From: Gordonia soli NBRC 108243
GTDB lineage: Bacteria; Actinomycetota; Actinomycetes; Mycobacteriales; Mycobacteriaceae
DNA: 64,000 nt
Direction: 5' to 3'
Assembly: GCF_000334455.1 (NCBI RefSeq)
Contig: NZ_BANX01000030.1
Coordinates: forward strand, 57,467-121,466
The position numbers and the translations under genes are program-made. Every line of letters begins with the position of its first letter. Within the stretch, counting starts at the first letter, position 1. The notes beneath the pieces were generated by a model. That model made no database searches. It saw nothing but the letters and a program-made list of their open reading frames with translations, and was not told the DNA's origin. This document shows positions 50,177 through 60,150 of this stretch, piece by piece.

Positions 50177-53100
50177 CTAGGCGGTTCCGACCTTGGCCAC
50201 GTCCGCGGTGACCCCGTCACCGAGCTCCACGGCGCCCGCCGGACCGGTCTCGACGTCGAACCCGACTGCGAGCACCTCGCCGGCGATCAGATCCGCGTGC
50301 CGTAGCGCCCAGTCCCGACGTTCCGCGGGCACGACCAGCCGCACCGTGATGCGGTCGGACACCTCGAGGCCGGCGGAGCGACGGGCGTCCTGGAGCTCCC
50401 GGACACGATCCTTGGCCCAGCCCTCGGCTTCCAGTTCCTCGGTGACCGCGGTGTCGAGCACCACCAGTCCCCGACCACCCGGGAGTTCAGCCGTCGAGTC
50501 GGGCTCGACCGCGACCAGCCGGCGGGTGTACTCCCCGTCTACCAGATCGATGTCGGCGGCGGTGACGATTTCCGTACCGTCGTCACCGGTGCGTACCGAC
50601 CAATCGCCTGCCTTGACCGCCTTGATGACCCGCTGCACGTCCTTACCCAGGCGCGGACCGGCCGCGCGAGCATTCACTGCCAGCTCGTAGCGACCGTACT
50701 GTTCGGGCTCGGTCGCCAGCGTCACCGACTTGACATTCATCTCGTCGGCGATGAGATCGGTGTACGGACGCAACTGTTCAGCCGTCTCGGAGGCGACCGT
50801 CAATCCGGGCAGGGGAAGTCGCACGCGCAGCTTGTTCGCCTTGCGCACGCTCGACGCCGTCGAGCAGACATCCTGGACCTCGTCCATCGCGGTGACGAGG
50901 GCGGTGTCGGCGGGGAGTTCGTCAGCCGACGGCCAATCGGTGAGGTGCACCGACCGTCCACCGGTCAGACCGCGCCAGACGGCCTCGGTGGCCAACGGCA
51001 GCAGCGGTGCCGCAAGCCGAGATGCCGTCTCCAACACCGTGTACAGGGTGTCGAAGGCCTCCGGATCTGCATCCTGACCACCCCAGAACCGGGCTCGGGA
51101 CCGGCGGACGTACCAGTTGGTCAGCGCCTCACAGAACCCGCGGAACGCCTCGCAGGCGCCGGCGACGTCGTAGACGTCGAGGGAGTCGGTGATGGCGTCC
51201 CTGGTCGCCGACAGCTTCGCGAGGATGTAGCGATCCAGCACATTGGTGGAGTCGGTACGCCACGTCGCCGGACGCTCCGCGTAGAGCTGCAGGAAGCTGT
51301 ACGCGTTCCACAGCGGCAGCAGCGCCTGCCGCACGCCCTCCCGGATTCCCCGCTCGGTGACCACGAGGTTGCCGCCCCGCAGGATCGGCGAGGCCATCAA
51401 GAACCACCGCATCGCGTCGGAGCCGTCGCGATCGAACACCTCGTTCACGTCGGGATAGTTCCGCTTGGACTTGGACATCTTCTGTCCGTCGTCACCGAGC
51501 ACGATGCCGTGCGCGGCGACCGACCGGACGGCCGGACGGTCGAAGAGCGCCGTGGCCAGGACGTGCAGGTTGTAGAACCACCCTCGGGTCTGGCCGTTGT
51601 ACTCGACGATGAAGTCACCGGGATTGTGCGGCAGCTCACCGGTCTCGGCATTCCCGTCGAACCAGTCGGCGTTCTCGAACGGGTAGTGGACCTGGGCGAA
51701 CGGCATCGACCCCGACTCGAACCAGCAGTCGAGCACCTCCGGCACCCGGCGCATCGTCGACTTTCCGGTCGGGTCATCGGGATTCGGTCGGGTCAGGTCG
51801 TCGATGTAGGGGCGGTGCAGGTTCGTCGGGCGCACACCGAAGTCGCGTTCGAGTTCGTCGAGCGAGCCGTACACGTCGGTCCGCGGGTACTCGGGATCGT
51901 CGGAGACCCACACCGGGATGGGCGCGCCCCAATAGCGGTTTCGGCTGATGTTCCAGTCCTTGGCGCCTTCGAGCCACTTGCCGAACTGTCCGTCCCGGAT
52001 GTGTCCCGGGGCCCAGGTGATCTCCTGGTTGAGCTCGAGCATGCGGTCCTTGATGGGCGACACCGCGACGAACCACGACGGAACGGCCATGTAGATCAAC
52101 GGCTTACCCGACCGCCACGAGTGCGGATAGGAGTGTTCGATGGTCTCGTGTCGCAGCACGGCACCGGTTTCCTTCAGGTCCTTGATGATCACCGGATTGG
52201 CGTCGAACACCATCAGACCCTCGTAGGGCGGGACCATCGTGGTGAACCGACCACCGGGATCGAGCGGTTGGACGACCTCGATTCCGTAGGTCGTCGCCAG
52301 TTCCATGTCCTCCTCGCCGAAGGCCGGGGCGAGATGGACGACCCCGGTGCCACTGTCGGTGGTCACATAATCGCCGAGTAGCACGCGGTGGGCATTCGGG
52401 TGCCCGCGGAAGAAGTCGAACGGCGGTGTGTACGAGAGTCCCTCGAGCTGCGCCCCCTGGTAGGTCGCCAAGGTCTCCGGCTCCGCGATCTCGGCCGCAT
52501 ACGCGCCCAGACGGGCCTCGGCGAGCAGGTACTGCTGACCGTCGGCGGCGCGGACGTGGGCGTAGGTGATCTCGGGGTTGACCGCGATCGCGAGATTGGA
52601 CGGCAACGTCCATGGCGTGGTGGTCCAGATCAGTGCGTTCACACCGTCCAGAGCCGCGAGCTCCGAGTCGGCCGGGACCACCAACGGCATCCGGACGGTG
52701 ACCGCCGGGTCCTGGCGCATCTTGTAGGCGTCGTCGAGTTTGGACTCCTGGTTGGACAGCGGCGTCTGCTCGTACCAGCTGTAGGGCAGCACGCGGTAGC
52801 CCTGATAGATCAGTCCCTTGTCGTTGAGGGCCTTGAAGGCCCACATGACCGACTCCATGAAGTCGATGTCGAGGGTCTTGTAGTCGTTGTCGAAGTCGAC
52901 CCACCGGGCCTGCCGGGTCACGTAGTCGCGCCACTCACCGGTGTAGCGCAGCACCGACGTCCGGCAGTAGTCGTTGAACTTCTCGACGCCCATCGACTCG
53001 ATCTCGGACTTGTCGGTGATGCCCAACTGCCGTTCGGCTTCCAGCTCGGCGGGCAGTCCGTGTGTGTCCCAACCGAACCGGCGCTCCACACGCTTGCCAC

Positions 53101-53404
53101 GCATGGTCTGGTACCGCGGTACCAGGTCCTTGACGTAGCCGGTCAGCAGATGACCGTAGTGCGGCAGTCCGTTTGCGAACGGCGGCCCGTCGTAGAAGAC
53201 GAACTCCGCGGCGTCGGCGCGATTGGCGATGGATGCGGCGAAGGTGTCATCGGCGGCCCAGTAGTCCAGGACATGACGTTCGACATCTGGGAAGGACGGT
53301 GCGCCACGGCCGGTGCCGTCGGTGAGGTCGACGATCGGATAGACCGGGGCGGTCGTTGCCGCCGATCCGGATTCCGTTGCCGCGGGGTCCTCGGGTCGTG
53401 TCAT
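50177..53404 (-). CDS. ileS: Isoleucyl-tRNA synthetase (long, eukaryote-like type)
   Basis: 1075 residues from ATG 53404, preceded by GAGGAG. Class I synthetase with its HIGH-like [13 protein letters not shown] (H82-H85), [14 protein letters not shown] and [11 protein letters not shown] (642-646). Editing domain in between; C-terminal anticodon-binding domain and a long extension. GWDTHGLP and the length place it with the IleS2 type found in mycobacteria and eukaryotes, which tends to tolerate mupirocin. The upstream open frame to 53881 runs through the T-box leader and was rejected. Expression is probably controlled by uncharged tRNA-Ile through that leader. Confidence 0.96.
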   Translation of the reverse strand: MTRPEDPAATESGSAATTAPVYPIVDLTDGTGRGAPSFPDVERHVLDYWAADDTFAASIANRADAAEFVFYDGPPFANGLPHYGHLLTGYVKDLVPRYQTMRGKRVERRFGWDTHGLPAELEAERQLGITDKSEIESMGVEKFNDYCRTSVLRYTGEWRDYVTRQARWVDFDNDYKTLDIDFMESVMWAFKALNDKGLIYQGYRVLPYSWYEQTPLSNQESKLDDAYKMRQDPAVTVRMPLVVPADSELAALDGVNALIWTTTPWTLPSNLAIAVNPEITYAHVRAADGQQYLLAEARLGAYAAEIAEPETLATYQGAQLEGLSYTPPFDFFRGHPNAHRVLLGDYVTTDSGTGVVHLAPAFGEEDMELATTYGIEVVQPLDPGGRFTTMVPPYEGLMVFDANPVIIKDLKETGAVLRHETIEHSYPHSWRSGKPLIYMAVPSWFVAVSPIKDRMLELNQEITWAPGHIRDGQFGKWLEGAKDWNISRNRYWGAPIPVWVSDDPEYPRTDVYGSLDELERDFGVRPTNLHRPYIDDLTRPNPDDPTGKSTMRRVPEVLDCWFESGSMPFAQVHYPFENADWFDGNAETGELPHNPGDFIVEYNGQTRGWFYNLHVLATALFDRPAVRSVAAHGIVLGDDGQKMSKSKRNYPDVNEVFDRDGSDAMRWFLMASPILRGGNLVVTERGIREGVRQALLPLWNAYSFLQLYAERPATWRTDSTNVLDRYILAKLSATRDAITDSLDVYDVAGACEAFRGFCEALTNWYVRRSRARFWGGQDADPEAFDTLYTVLETASRLAAPLLPLATEAVWRGLTGGRSVHLTDWPSADELPADTALVTAMDEVQDVCSTASSVRKANKLRVRLPLPGLTVASETAEQLRPYTDLIADEMNVKSVTLATEPEQYGRYELAVNARAAGPRLGKDVQRVIKAVKAGDWSVRTGDDGTEIVTAADIDLVDGEYTRRLVAVEPDSTAELPGGRGLVVLDTAVTEELEAEGWAKDRVRELQDARRSAGLEVSDRITVRLVVPAERRDWALRHADLIAGEVLAVGFDVETGPAGAVELGDGVTADVAKVGTA

Positions 53405-53662
53405 CGCGCTGCTCCTCGTGCCGTGGTGCTCGGACACCTGCGGTGTCCGCGGTCGGCGGCGGATGCCGTCGACCTGGCACGGGGACGCACTCCCGGACGG
53501 GCGTGCGCGGTACCACCCCGCTTGCGCCACTGGAGGTGGCGCCGCTCGGCGACCCGCGATCTCACGGGCCCGCGGCTGTGACGGGCCGCTCCCGCCCGGG
53601 TCTACTGGGGATCGATGATCCCGTTCTTCCGGGTGCTCCCCGGTGATGGCCGGATCGTAGCG
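53405..53662 (-). promoter_or_regulatory. T-box riboswitch leader of ileS
   Basis: On the minus strand the leader carries GGGTGGTACCGCG (53518-53506), the diagnostic T-box sequence, whose UGGU pairs with the acceptor end of uncharged tRNA. About 95 bases upstream, GGGATC-ATC-GATCCC (53622-53608) is a stem presenting ATC, an Ile codon, fitting the ultrashort stem I of actinobacterial ileS T-boxes. A TACACT -10 lies at 53674-53669. No terminator is present and the GAGGAG ribosome site is at the 3' end, so control is probably translational. Confidence 0.85.
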
Positions 53663-53708
53663 GTGACCAGTGTAGCCAGCGGTCGGCGACCGGGGCCAAT
53701 CAGTCGAG

Positions 53709-54659
53709 TCAGTCCAGCGGTGGACGCCAATTCGGGTCCAACGGATCGAATCCCCGGGTCTCCGGGTCACGCGCGCGACCGGTCTCCGGATCCCGTGCGC
53801 GCCTGCGCCCGCCGGGCTCCCGCTCCGAGGGCTCCGCCCCTGCAGGATCGTCTCGGGTGGCATCGAATCGCGGGTCGTCACCGAGTGACGGCCACGGAGC
53901 CGGCGTGGCGGTCGGCGGTTCCGTCGACCGCGGGTATTGCGGTGCCGAATACTGCTGGGCCGAATACTGCGGTGCCGAATACTGCTGGGCCGGATTCTGC
54001 TGGGGCGCCCCGTGGGTCATCGGATCCTGGTGCGTCGGCTCCGGGTTGCGGCGCTGCGGCGGGAAGTGATCCGTCGCAGGATCGCGATCCGTCCCGTACC
54101 CGTCGGGATAGGACTCAGCAGCATAGGACTCGGCAGGATCGGCACCACCGGGCCCGCCCACCGATCGCACGTAGTCGTCGTACCCGCCGATGCGGGTCGT
54201 CCCGGTCGGCTGCGCGCCACGATTCGGATCGGAGGGCACGCCGACGTCTGCCTGCAGGACCCCACTGTCGTCCCGCGGCCGCGTCACGTCGCCGTCGGCG
54301 TCGCGTGAGCGCACAACGTCACCGAGGCTAGGTCCCTCGTCGTATGGGGCGGTATCGGTCCCCCCGCCCGATGGCGGGGCAGGCCCACCACGAGTGGGTG
54401 GGCCGTCGGCGACCGTCCGTCGGCGATCTGCGTCCACGTCATCACCGCCGACATCGTCATCCGGCAACGACAGGAACGATCCGCTGTCGGCCTCCGGCTC
54501 GCCCCGCCTACCGGCGGTGACGATGTCGGCGACCAGGAGACCCAGACCGATCAGGCAGATCACGATGCACGCGACCGCCAGCCACACGGTGCCGGTCACC
54601 AGACCGAGCACCAGGAGCACGAAGCCGACCAGCGTCGCGGCCAGGGCCAACGTCAACAC
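53709..54659 (-). CDS. Two-helix membrane protein with long disordered Pro/Gln/Asp tail
   Basis: 316 residues from GTG 54659. Two adjacent helices at the N-terminus ([20 protein letters not shown] and [20 protein letters not shown]) followed by about 265 low-complexity residues, including tandem [18 protein letters not shown] from a DNA repeat near 53926-53990, and ending [10 protein letters not shown]. It lies 18 bases after wag31, where mycobacteria have a small membrane protein (Rv2144c type). The tail is much longer here. It may belong to the polar-growth unit, by position only. Confidence 0.7.
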   Translation of the reverse strand: MLTLALAATLVGFVLLVLGLVTGTVWLAVACIVICLIGLGLLVADIVTAGRRGEPEADSGSFLSLPDDDVGGDDVDADRRRTVADGPPTRGGPAPPSGGGTDTAPYDEGPSLGDVVRSRDADGDVTRPRDDSGVLQADVGVPSDPNRGAQPTGTTRIGGYDDYVRSVGGPGGADPAESYAAESYPDGYGTDRDPATDHFPPQRRNPEPTHQDPMTHGAPQQNPAQQYSAPQYSAQQYSAPQYPRSTEPPTATPAPWPSLGDDPRFDATRDDPAGAEPSEREPGGRRRARDPETGRARDPETRGFDPLDPNWRPPLD

Positions 54660-54677
54660 GAGAACCCCTGGGTAGAA

Positions 54678-55514
54678 CTAGCTCGGGGTGTAACTGGTGA
54701 ATCCGCCATTGCCCGGATCGGACGAGAACGAGTCGGCACGGCCACCGCTCTCCACCGGAGCTGCGCTGCCGCGCTGCTGCAGTTCTTCCAGTTGCGACTC
54801 GAGGTAGGTCTTCAACCGTGTCCGATACTCGCGTTCGAAGGTCTTCAGTTGTTCGATCCGGCCTTCGAGCACACCGCGCTGCTGGTTGATCGTGCCCATG
54901 ATCTCGCTGTGCTTGCGCTCGGCGTCGTTCTGCAAGGCCTCAGCACGTTCCTGTGCCTGACGGACCTGCGCCTCGGACCGCGTCTGCGCATCGGCGAGGA
55001 TCGCCTCGGAGCGCTGACGCGCGTCGGACAACAGTGCGTCCGACTTCGTCTGGGCCTCGGACACCATGGCGTCCGCACGCGACCGCGCATCGGCGAGCAA
55101 CGAATCCGCTTCGGACCGTGCGCTGTTGGCGACCCGATCGGCGGTGTCCTGCGCGAGTGCCAGCACCCGGGCGGCGCGCACGTTGGCATCGTCGTCACCG
55201 AGTGGCTGGGACGGCGCAGCGGGGCGCGCCGGTTCGGCGTACTCGGGCTGTTGCGGCGCACTCGCCGCGAACACCTGGGTGCGCTCCTCGGCCGGCGGCG
55301 CAGAAGGCGCCTGCGGCGCCGAATGTGCTTGCGCCAGCTCACCTTCCAGCTCGTCGACGCGCTGCTTCAGATCTGTGTTCTCCTCGATCAGCCGAGCCAG
55401 CTCGGCCTCGACGAAATCAAGGAACTGATCGACCTCGTCCTCGTTGTAGCCGCGTTTACCGATAGGCGGTTTGCTGAACGCGACGTTGTGCACATCAGCT
55501 GGTGTCAGCCGCAT
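54678..55514 (-). CDS. wag31: Polar growth protein DivIVA/Wag31
   Basis: 278 residues. The N-terminal lipid-binding DivIVA domain [20 protein letters not shown] then [20 protein letters not shown] is nearly identical to mycobacterial Wag31. An Ala/Pro/Gln-rich linker (about 65-110) is followed by a long coiled coil (about 115-245) built of Ala/Glu/Arg heptads and a short tail. It forms the polar scaffold that directs cell-wall synthesis. AGGGG precedes the ATG. The upstream 300 bases are AT-rich and gene-free. Confidence 0.97.
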   Translation of the reverse strand: MRLTPADVHNVAFSKPPIGKRGYNEDEVDQFLDFVEAELARLIEENTDLKQRVDELEGELAQAHSAPQAPSAPPAEERTQVFAASAPQQPEYAEPARPAAPSQPLGDDDANVRAARVLALAQDTADRVANSARSEADSLLADARSRADAMVSEAQTKSDALLSDARQRSEAILADAQTRSEAQVRQAQERAEALQNDAERKHSEIMGTINQQRGVLEGRIEQLKTFEREYRTRLKTYLESQLEELQQRGSAAPVESGGRADSFSSDPGNGGFTSYTPS

Positions 55515-55823
55515 GTCGGTTCCCCTTTATGTGTCGTTCGAGCTTTTCTTCAGTTTGGCGGGTCGATCAGTCTGCAGAGTCTTTACTACAGGCAGTCACT
55601 CTTTATTCATACCAGTCGACAAACTTAACTGGCGTCCCATCCTGTCACACCAGAACCGTTCGTTGCACGACATCGATGCGGTCTCGCAACGAAACGGTCA
55701 CTCGATGATGACATTCAACGGTAGACCACCGCGGGTCTCACGGTACAACCGACCGCGACCTGCGGAGGCGGTCCGATTCGGCCCATAGGGGCGAAAACGC
55801 TGGTGGGACGACCACGGTCGGAA
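55515..55823. other. AT-rich gene-free region upstream of wag31
   Basis: 309 bases without a supported gene between wag31 and yggT. Bases 55520-55640 are clearly richer in A and T than the surroundings and include TATGAATAAAG on the wag31 strand, so they probably hold a dedicated wag31 promoter and a long leader. No clear terminator or palindrome was identified. Confidence 0.5.
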
Positions 55824-56144
55824 TCAGATCCCGGCGAGCGCCGCCACGGCGGAGTTACGGCCCAGCGAGCTGACCACCTGCATCAGGATCAGGACCACGA
55901 TCATCACGATCATCAGTGACAGGTCGAGGCGGACCGGACCCAGCGGGATCGGCGGGAGGATCCGGCGCAGTGCCTTGATCGGCGGATCGGTCGCGGTGAA
56001 GACGATCTCGATGATCACGACGGCCACCCCGGTGGGCCGCCACTCGCGGGCGAACGTACGGACGAGCTCGATCACCAACCGGCCCAACAGGAGGAGCCAG
56101 TAGACGAACAACACGTAGTAGAGGATCTGGAAGACGATGGTCAC
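55824..56144 (-). CDS. yggT: YggT-family membrane protein
   Basis: 106 residues from GTG 56144. Two membrane helices at the ends (IVFQILYYVLFVYWLLLLGR and LMIVMIVVLILMQVVSSLGR) with the conserved central ATDPPIKALRRILPPIPLGP. Same place as Rv2146c between sepF and wag31 in mycobacteria. YggT proteins are linked to membrane or cell-division functions but have no settled activity. Confidence 0.9.
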   Translation of the reverse strand: MTIVFQILYYVLFVYWLLLLGRLVIELVRTFAREWRPTGVAVVIIEIVFTATDPPIKALRRILPPIPLGPVRLDLSLMIVMIVVLILMQVVSSLGRNSAVAALAGI

Positions 56145-56291
56145 GACTCAAGAGTGCCTGATATGTCGGCTCCACGTCCGAGGTGGTCGGCCACCGGGGT
56201 GCACCGACCCGACCTCAGACGCCGACCGCCCCCGTCGACCGTGGTCGACGGGGGCGGCGGGAGACACTGCCCGGCAGCTCGGCCGGGTGGA

Positions 56292-57068
56292 TCAGCCGTG
56301 GTTGTAGAAACCGGTCTCGGCGATCTTGCGCCGGTCCTCAGGCGAGACGTCGATGTCGGCGGGCGACAGCAGGAACACCTTCGTCGCGACCTTGTCGAAC
56401 GATCCGCGGAGCGCGAACGCGAGCCCGGCGGCGAAGTCGACCAGCCGCTTGGCATCGTCATTGCTCATGTCGACGAGGTCCATGATCACCGGGCTGCCGT
56501 CACGGAAGCGCTCGCCGATCGTGCGCGCCTCGCCGTAGTCGGACGGACGCAGCGTGGTGATCTTGTTCAGCGGACCGTCGGCGAAGATGCGATCGAGCTC
56601 GGCACGCTGCTCGACAGTCAGGCTCGACCGTCCACCGGCAGCCGCGCGCAGCGTCGCCGCGGACGAACGCTGGAGGGGCTCGAGCCGACCGGTCGGGCGC
56701 ATCCGCTCGACCGGCTCGGAGACGGCACGTCCGCCGCCCGCGTAGGCGTATTCCGGAGCGGCCTCGTAGCCGGGCCCGTCGAACGCCGGCCCGTCGTACC
56801 CGACGGCGTACCGGCGCTCCTCGAGCCGCTCGTCCGCATATCCCTCACGGAAGCGGTCCTCACCGTACGAGTCCACATAGCCCGCGTCGCGGTAGCCGTC
56901 GCGGAACGCCGGCTCGCGGTAGGAGCTGTCGCCGTAGTACTCGTCGCGGTAGATGCGCTCACGCGAGGCACGCGGTCCGGCGATCCCCGGCTCCTCCAGG
57001 TAGTCGTCGTCGTACTCACTCGGAGGCACCATGCCGAAATATGCCTTGAACTTCTGCATCGTGGTCAT
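56292..57068 (-). CDS. sepF: Cell division protein SepF
   Basis: 258 residues from ATG 57068 (MTTMQKFKAYFGM), preceded by GGAGAGG. The N-terminal amphipathic membrane anchor is followed by an acidic, Tyr/Asp/Arg-rich linker (about 15-120) and the C-terminal SepF fold (KITTLRPSDYGEARTIGERF, SPVIMDLVDMSNDDAKRLVD, FAAGLAFALRGSFDKVATKV FLLSP region). It anchors FtsZ to the membrane in actinobacteria, which lack FtsA. A regular GTTAC-type repeat lies about 95-120 bases upstream. Confidence 0.94.
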   Translation of the reverse strand: MTTMQKFKAYFGMVPPSEYDDDYLEEPGIAGPRASRERIYRDEYYGDSSYREPAFRDGYRDAGYVDSYGEDRFREGYADERLEERRYAVGYDGPAFDGPGYEAAPEYAYAGGGRAVSEPVERMRPTGRLEPLQRSSAATLRAAAGGRSSLTVEQRAELDRIFADGPLNKITTLRPSDYGEARTIGERFRDGSPVIMDLVDMSNDDAKRLVDFAAGLAFALRGSFDKVATKVFLLSPADIDVSPEDRRKIAETGFYNHG

Positions 57069-57161
57069 GAGTGGCCTCTCCGTTCCTGCCGGTCGGCAGC
57101 GCCTGTGGTGCAGGTGATATCGATGTGGTCGCTGGTGTGGCTGAGCCCGATTGGTTCTGGT

Positions 57162-57190
57162 GTTACTAATGTGATTACTGAGAGAGTAAC
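57162..57190. promoter_or_regulatory. Three 12-bp-spaced GTTAC-type pentamers upstream of sepF
   Basis: GTTAC (57162), ATTAC (57174) and GTAAC (57186) start exactly 12 bases apart; the last is inverted. They lie 94-122 bases upstream of the sepF ATG and include the yggS stop codon. Direct GTAAC-like repeats are a feature of MtrA-type response-regulator sites in related bacteria, and MtrA controls wall and division genes, so this is a candidate site. Confidence 0.4.
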
Positions 57191-57948
57191 GGCCGCTTGC
57201 CGAGGATTGCGGTTCCGACACGCACACATGTCGAGCCGTGTTGCACGGCCTCTTCGAGATCACCCGACATCCCCGTCGACAACGTGGTCGCCTCGGGATG
57301 GTCGGCCAGGAACCGCTGATGCACGCGGGCAGCCTCCGCCATCCACCGATCCGCGCCACCGTCGATCGGCGCGATCGCCATCACGCCCCGCAGCCGGAGC
57401 GCCTCCGACTCCTTTACGAGCTCGGCGATCGCGGGCCACTCGTCCTCGGTCGCTCCGCCCCGGGTCGGGTCACCGTCGAGACTGATCTGGATCAGGATCT
57501 CCAACGGTTCACGACGCCGCGCCTCGGCGAGGGCGGTGGCGGCCGCGCGGCCCAGTGCGGTCACGATCTTCTCCCGATCCACCGAGTGCACGGCGCGTGC
57601 CCACCCGGCGACACTGCCCGCCTTCTTCGACTGAACCGACCCGATCATGTCGAATGCAACTGCCCCGGAACCGATCTCACTTGCAGCACGCTGGTCCCGA
57701 TTCGCCTCGCAGGCGCGCAACTCGTCGATCTTGCGGCTCGCCTCGGGCTCCCTGGACTCACCGAACTGCCGCGCCCCCAGCGAGATCAAGCGCTCGACAT
57801 CGGCGGCCGGGAAGAACTTGGTGACGACGAGCAGGTCGACATCGCCCGTCCGACGACCGGCGGCCGCTACGGCGGCGTCGAGACGCTGCCGCACGGCCGC
57901 GAGAGAGTCGGCGAGTTCTCGGGTCCGGGGGTCGAGCGGCTCAGGCAT
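57175..57948 (-). CDS. yggS: YggS/PROSC-family PLP-binding protein
   Basis: 257 residues from ATG 57948, overlapping the pgeF stop by eight bases. A PLP-binding TIM-barrel protein without known catalysis: LLVVTKFFPAADVERLISLG (PLP lysine in VTKF), FGESREPEASRKIDEL, DMIGSVQSKKA and the phosphate-binding STGMSGDLEEAV. It contributes to PLP homeostasis. Between sepF and pgeF as in other actinobacteria. Confidence 0.93.
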   Translation of the reverse strand: MPEPLDPRTRELADSLAAVRQRLDAAVAAAGRRTGDVDLLVVTKFFPAADVERLISLGARQFGESREPEASRKIDELRACEANRDQRAASEIGSGAVAFDMIGSVQSKKAGSVAGWARAVHSVDREKIVTALGRAAATALAEARRREPLEILIQISLDGDPTRGGATEDEWPAIAELVKESEALRLRGVMAIAPIDGGADRWMAEAARVHQRFLADHPEATTLSTGMSGDLEEAVQHGSTCVRVGTAILGKRPLLSQ

Positions 57949-58741
57949 CGCCTGCGCCGCTCGCGGCGGCACCGTCACCCGGCGTGCCGGACGGATCCAT
58001 CCAGATGACGGAGGCCAATCGACCGGTGGGCGCCGAGCGTCGGTGACTGAAGAGTCCGGTGTCGGTGATCGTCGACCGCGGGTCCGCTGCGACGGCTGCC
58101 ACACCGGCAGCCAGCAACTGACGGCGCAGCCCGGCACGCAGATCCAGACCGGTGGTCCCCTTCGACGTCAGGCAGGCACTACCCGGCAGATGCTCTTCGA
58201 CGTCACGCTGCATCTGCGGCGGTACCTCGTAGGAATCACCGCCCGCGGCAGGGCCGAGGAACGCGCCGATACGCTCGGGCCGCGCGCCCAGTTCGATCAT
58301 CACCCGCAAGGTGGCGGGCACGATGCCGATGCGTGCGCCGATCCGGCCGGCGTGCACACCCGCCACGATCCCGGCCTCGTCGTCGCTGAGCAGGACCGGC
58401 ACACAATCGGCCGACAGCACCGCGAGCGCGAGCCCGGGGGTGGTGGTCACCAGTGCGTCGGTGGCCGGGACCGTCTCGGCCGGTGGATCGGTCACCACCG
58501 TCACGTTGCGGCTGTGGATCTGTTCCATCCAGACCACCCGGTCGGGTGTGAGCCCGATCGACTCCGCCAGTCGACGACGATTGGCGGCCACCGCCGACGG
58601 ATCGTCACCGACGTGGTCGCCCAGATTGAACGAGTCGTACGGCGGAGCCGACACCCCGCCCTGTCGTCCGGTGACCACGCGCCGGACCCGCACAGCGGTC
58701 CCCACATCAGACGCCGACGCGGCGCCGTCCTCCCCACTCAT
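57941..58741 (-). CDS. pgeF: Peptidoglycan editing factor PgeF (YfiH/laccase-domain protein)
   Basis: 266 residues from ATG 58741. Family markers are DSFNLGDHVGDDPSAVAANR, VVWMEQIHSRNV, LSADCVPVLLSD and GVHAGR, which supply the His/Cys metal site, and the C-terminal FSHRR. This family removes misincorporated residues from peptidoglycan precursors or acts as a purine nucleoside phosphorylase. 35 bases after ftsZ, coupled to yggS. Confidence 0.92.
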   Translation of the reverse strand: MSGEDGAASASDVGTAVRVRRVVTGRQGGVSAPPYDSFNLGDHVGDDPSAVAANRRRLAESIGLTPDRVVWMEQIHSRNVTVVTDPPAETVPATDALVTTTPGLALAVLSADCVPVLLSDDEAGIVAGVHAGRIGARIGIVPATLRVMIELGARPERIGAFLGPAAGGDSYEVPPQMQRDVEEHLPGSACLTSKGTTGLDLRAGLRRQLLAAGVAAVAADPRSTITDTGLFSHRRSAPTGRLASVIWMDPSGTPGDGAAASGAGDA

Positions 58742-58776
58742 CCGTGTCGTCTGCTCCTGTTCGCGCCGAACGGGCG

Positions 58777-59946
58777 TCAGCGCTTCATGAACGACGGTAC
58801 GTCGACGTCGTCGTCGTCGAGCGTGACGCTGTTGCGCCGCGGGGCCTCGGGCTGACGGTCCGCGAAGGGGTCGCCCCCACCCGAGGGGACATCGCCGAAG
58901 AGCGGATCGTTCTTGTCGCCCTCGTTGACCTTGCCCGCCGATCCGGAACCGACACTGGAACGACCCGCGGCTGCGGGCACCTCGGTCTTCTTCCGCGGGG
59001 AGCCTCCGTCGAACCCGGCTGCGATCACGGTGACACGTACCTCGTCGCCCAGATTGTCGTCGATGACGGTGCCGAAGATGATGTTCGCGTCCTCGTGCGC
59101 GGCCTCCTGGACCTGCGTCGCGGCATTGTGGATCTCGAAGAGGCCGAGATCGCTGCCACCGGCGATGGAGATCAGGACGCCCCGGGCACCTTCCATCGAT
59201 GCCTCGAGGAGCGGCGAGTTGATCGCACTCTCGGCTGCCTTGCGGGCACGTTCCTCACCACGCGCGGAACCGATACCCATCAGCGCACTGCCCGCATCGC
59301 TCATGACGCCCTTGACGTCGGCGAAGTCGACGTTGATCAGGCCGGGGGTGGTGATCAGGTCGGTGATGCCCTGCACGCCGTTGAGCAGCACCTCGTCGGC
59401 GCTACGGAAGGCGTCCATCAGGCTCACCTGCGCGTCGCCCAGCTGCAGCAGACGATCGTTCGGGATCACGATCAGGGTGTCGCAGGACTCACGGAGCGCG
59501 GTGATACCGGCATCGGCCTGTCCGCCACGACGTTTGCCCTCGAAGGCGAACGGTCGAGTGACGACGCCGACGGTCAGCGCGCCCAGCTTGCGCGCGATCG
59601 ACGCGACGACGGGTGCACCGCCGGTTCCGGTGCCGCCGCCCTCGCCCGCGGTCACGAACACCATGTCGGCGCCCTTGAGCAGTTCCTCGATCTCGTCGCG
59701 GGCGTCCTCGGCGGCCTTACGGCCGACCTCGGGGTCGGCCCCGGCTCCCAGACCGCGCGTCGAGTCACGTCCGACGTCGAGCTTGACGTCGGCGTCACTC
59801 ATGAGCAGCGCCTGGGCGTCGGTGTTGATCGCGATGAACTCAACGCCCTTGAGCCCCTGCTCGATCATTCGGTTGACGGCATTCACACCGCCGCCGCCGA
59901 TGCCGACGACCTTGATCACGGCCAGGTAGTTGTGCGGTGGCGTCAT
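58777..59946 (-). CDS. ftsZ: Cell division GTPase FtsZ
   Basis: 389 residues. Tubulin-like GTPase with [20 protein letters not shown], the signature [10 protein letters not shown] (101-110) and T7 loop [11 protein letters not shown]. The C-terminal linker is acidic and Gly-rich and ends in [13 protein letters not shown], the conserved tail that binds SepF and FtsW in actinobacteria. ATG 59946. The upstream 200 bases are AT-rich with an inverted repeat and a TTGACA. Confidence 0.98.
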   Translation of the reverse strand: MTPPHNYLAVIKVVGIGGGGVNAVNRMIEQGLKGVEFIAINTDAQALLMSDADVKLDVGRDSTRGLGAGADPEVGRKAAEDARDEIEELLKGADMVFVTAGEGGGTGTGGAPVVASIARKLGALTVGVVTRPFAFEGKRRGGQADAGITALRESCDTLIVIPNDRLLQLGDAQVSLMDAFRSADEVLLNGVQGITDLITTPGLINVDFADVKGVMSDAGSALMGIGSARGEERARKAAESAINSPLLEASMEGARGVLISIAGGSDLGLFEIHNAATQVQEAAHEDANIIFGTVIDDNLGDEVRVTVIAAGFDGGSPRKKTEVPAAAGRSSVGSGSAGKVNEGDKNDPLFGDVPSGGGDPFADRQPEAPRRNSVTLDDDDVDVPSFMKR

Positions 59947-59974
59947 GTGCCCGCCTTCCTCGTTTCGGTCAGAA

Positions 59975-60012
59975 AACCCTAAACCTGAACCATAGATTTA
60001 GAGTTATGTCAA
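59975..60012 (-). promoter_or_regulatory. Inverted repeat and TTGACA upstream of ftsZ
   Basis: AACCCTAAACCT (59975-59986) and AGATTTAGAGTT (59994-60005) form a 12-bp inverted repeat (10 of 12 paired) around seven bases. Directly upstream on the ftsZ strand is TTGACA (60012-60007), a consensus -35; the repeat then covers the spacer and -10 region, where a repressor would act. Such an AT-rich stretch is unusual here. The -10 itself is not clear. Confidence 0.5.
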
Positions 60013-60150
60013 GTAGTTGCGCCTGCGGAGAACGCTAGGCACCAAACCGCCGCTGGGCCAGCATGTCCGCGGCGTGTCGGAAAGTTCCGGGCGACTTTTT
60101 GCCTGTCGAGACCGTCGGTGGCCGGTGATGGAGGTCCGGAAGTCGACGGA

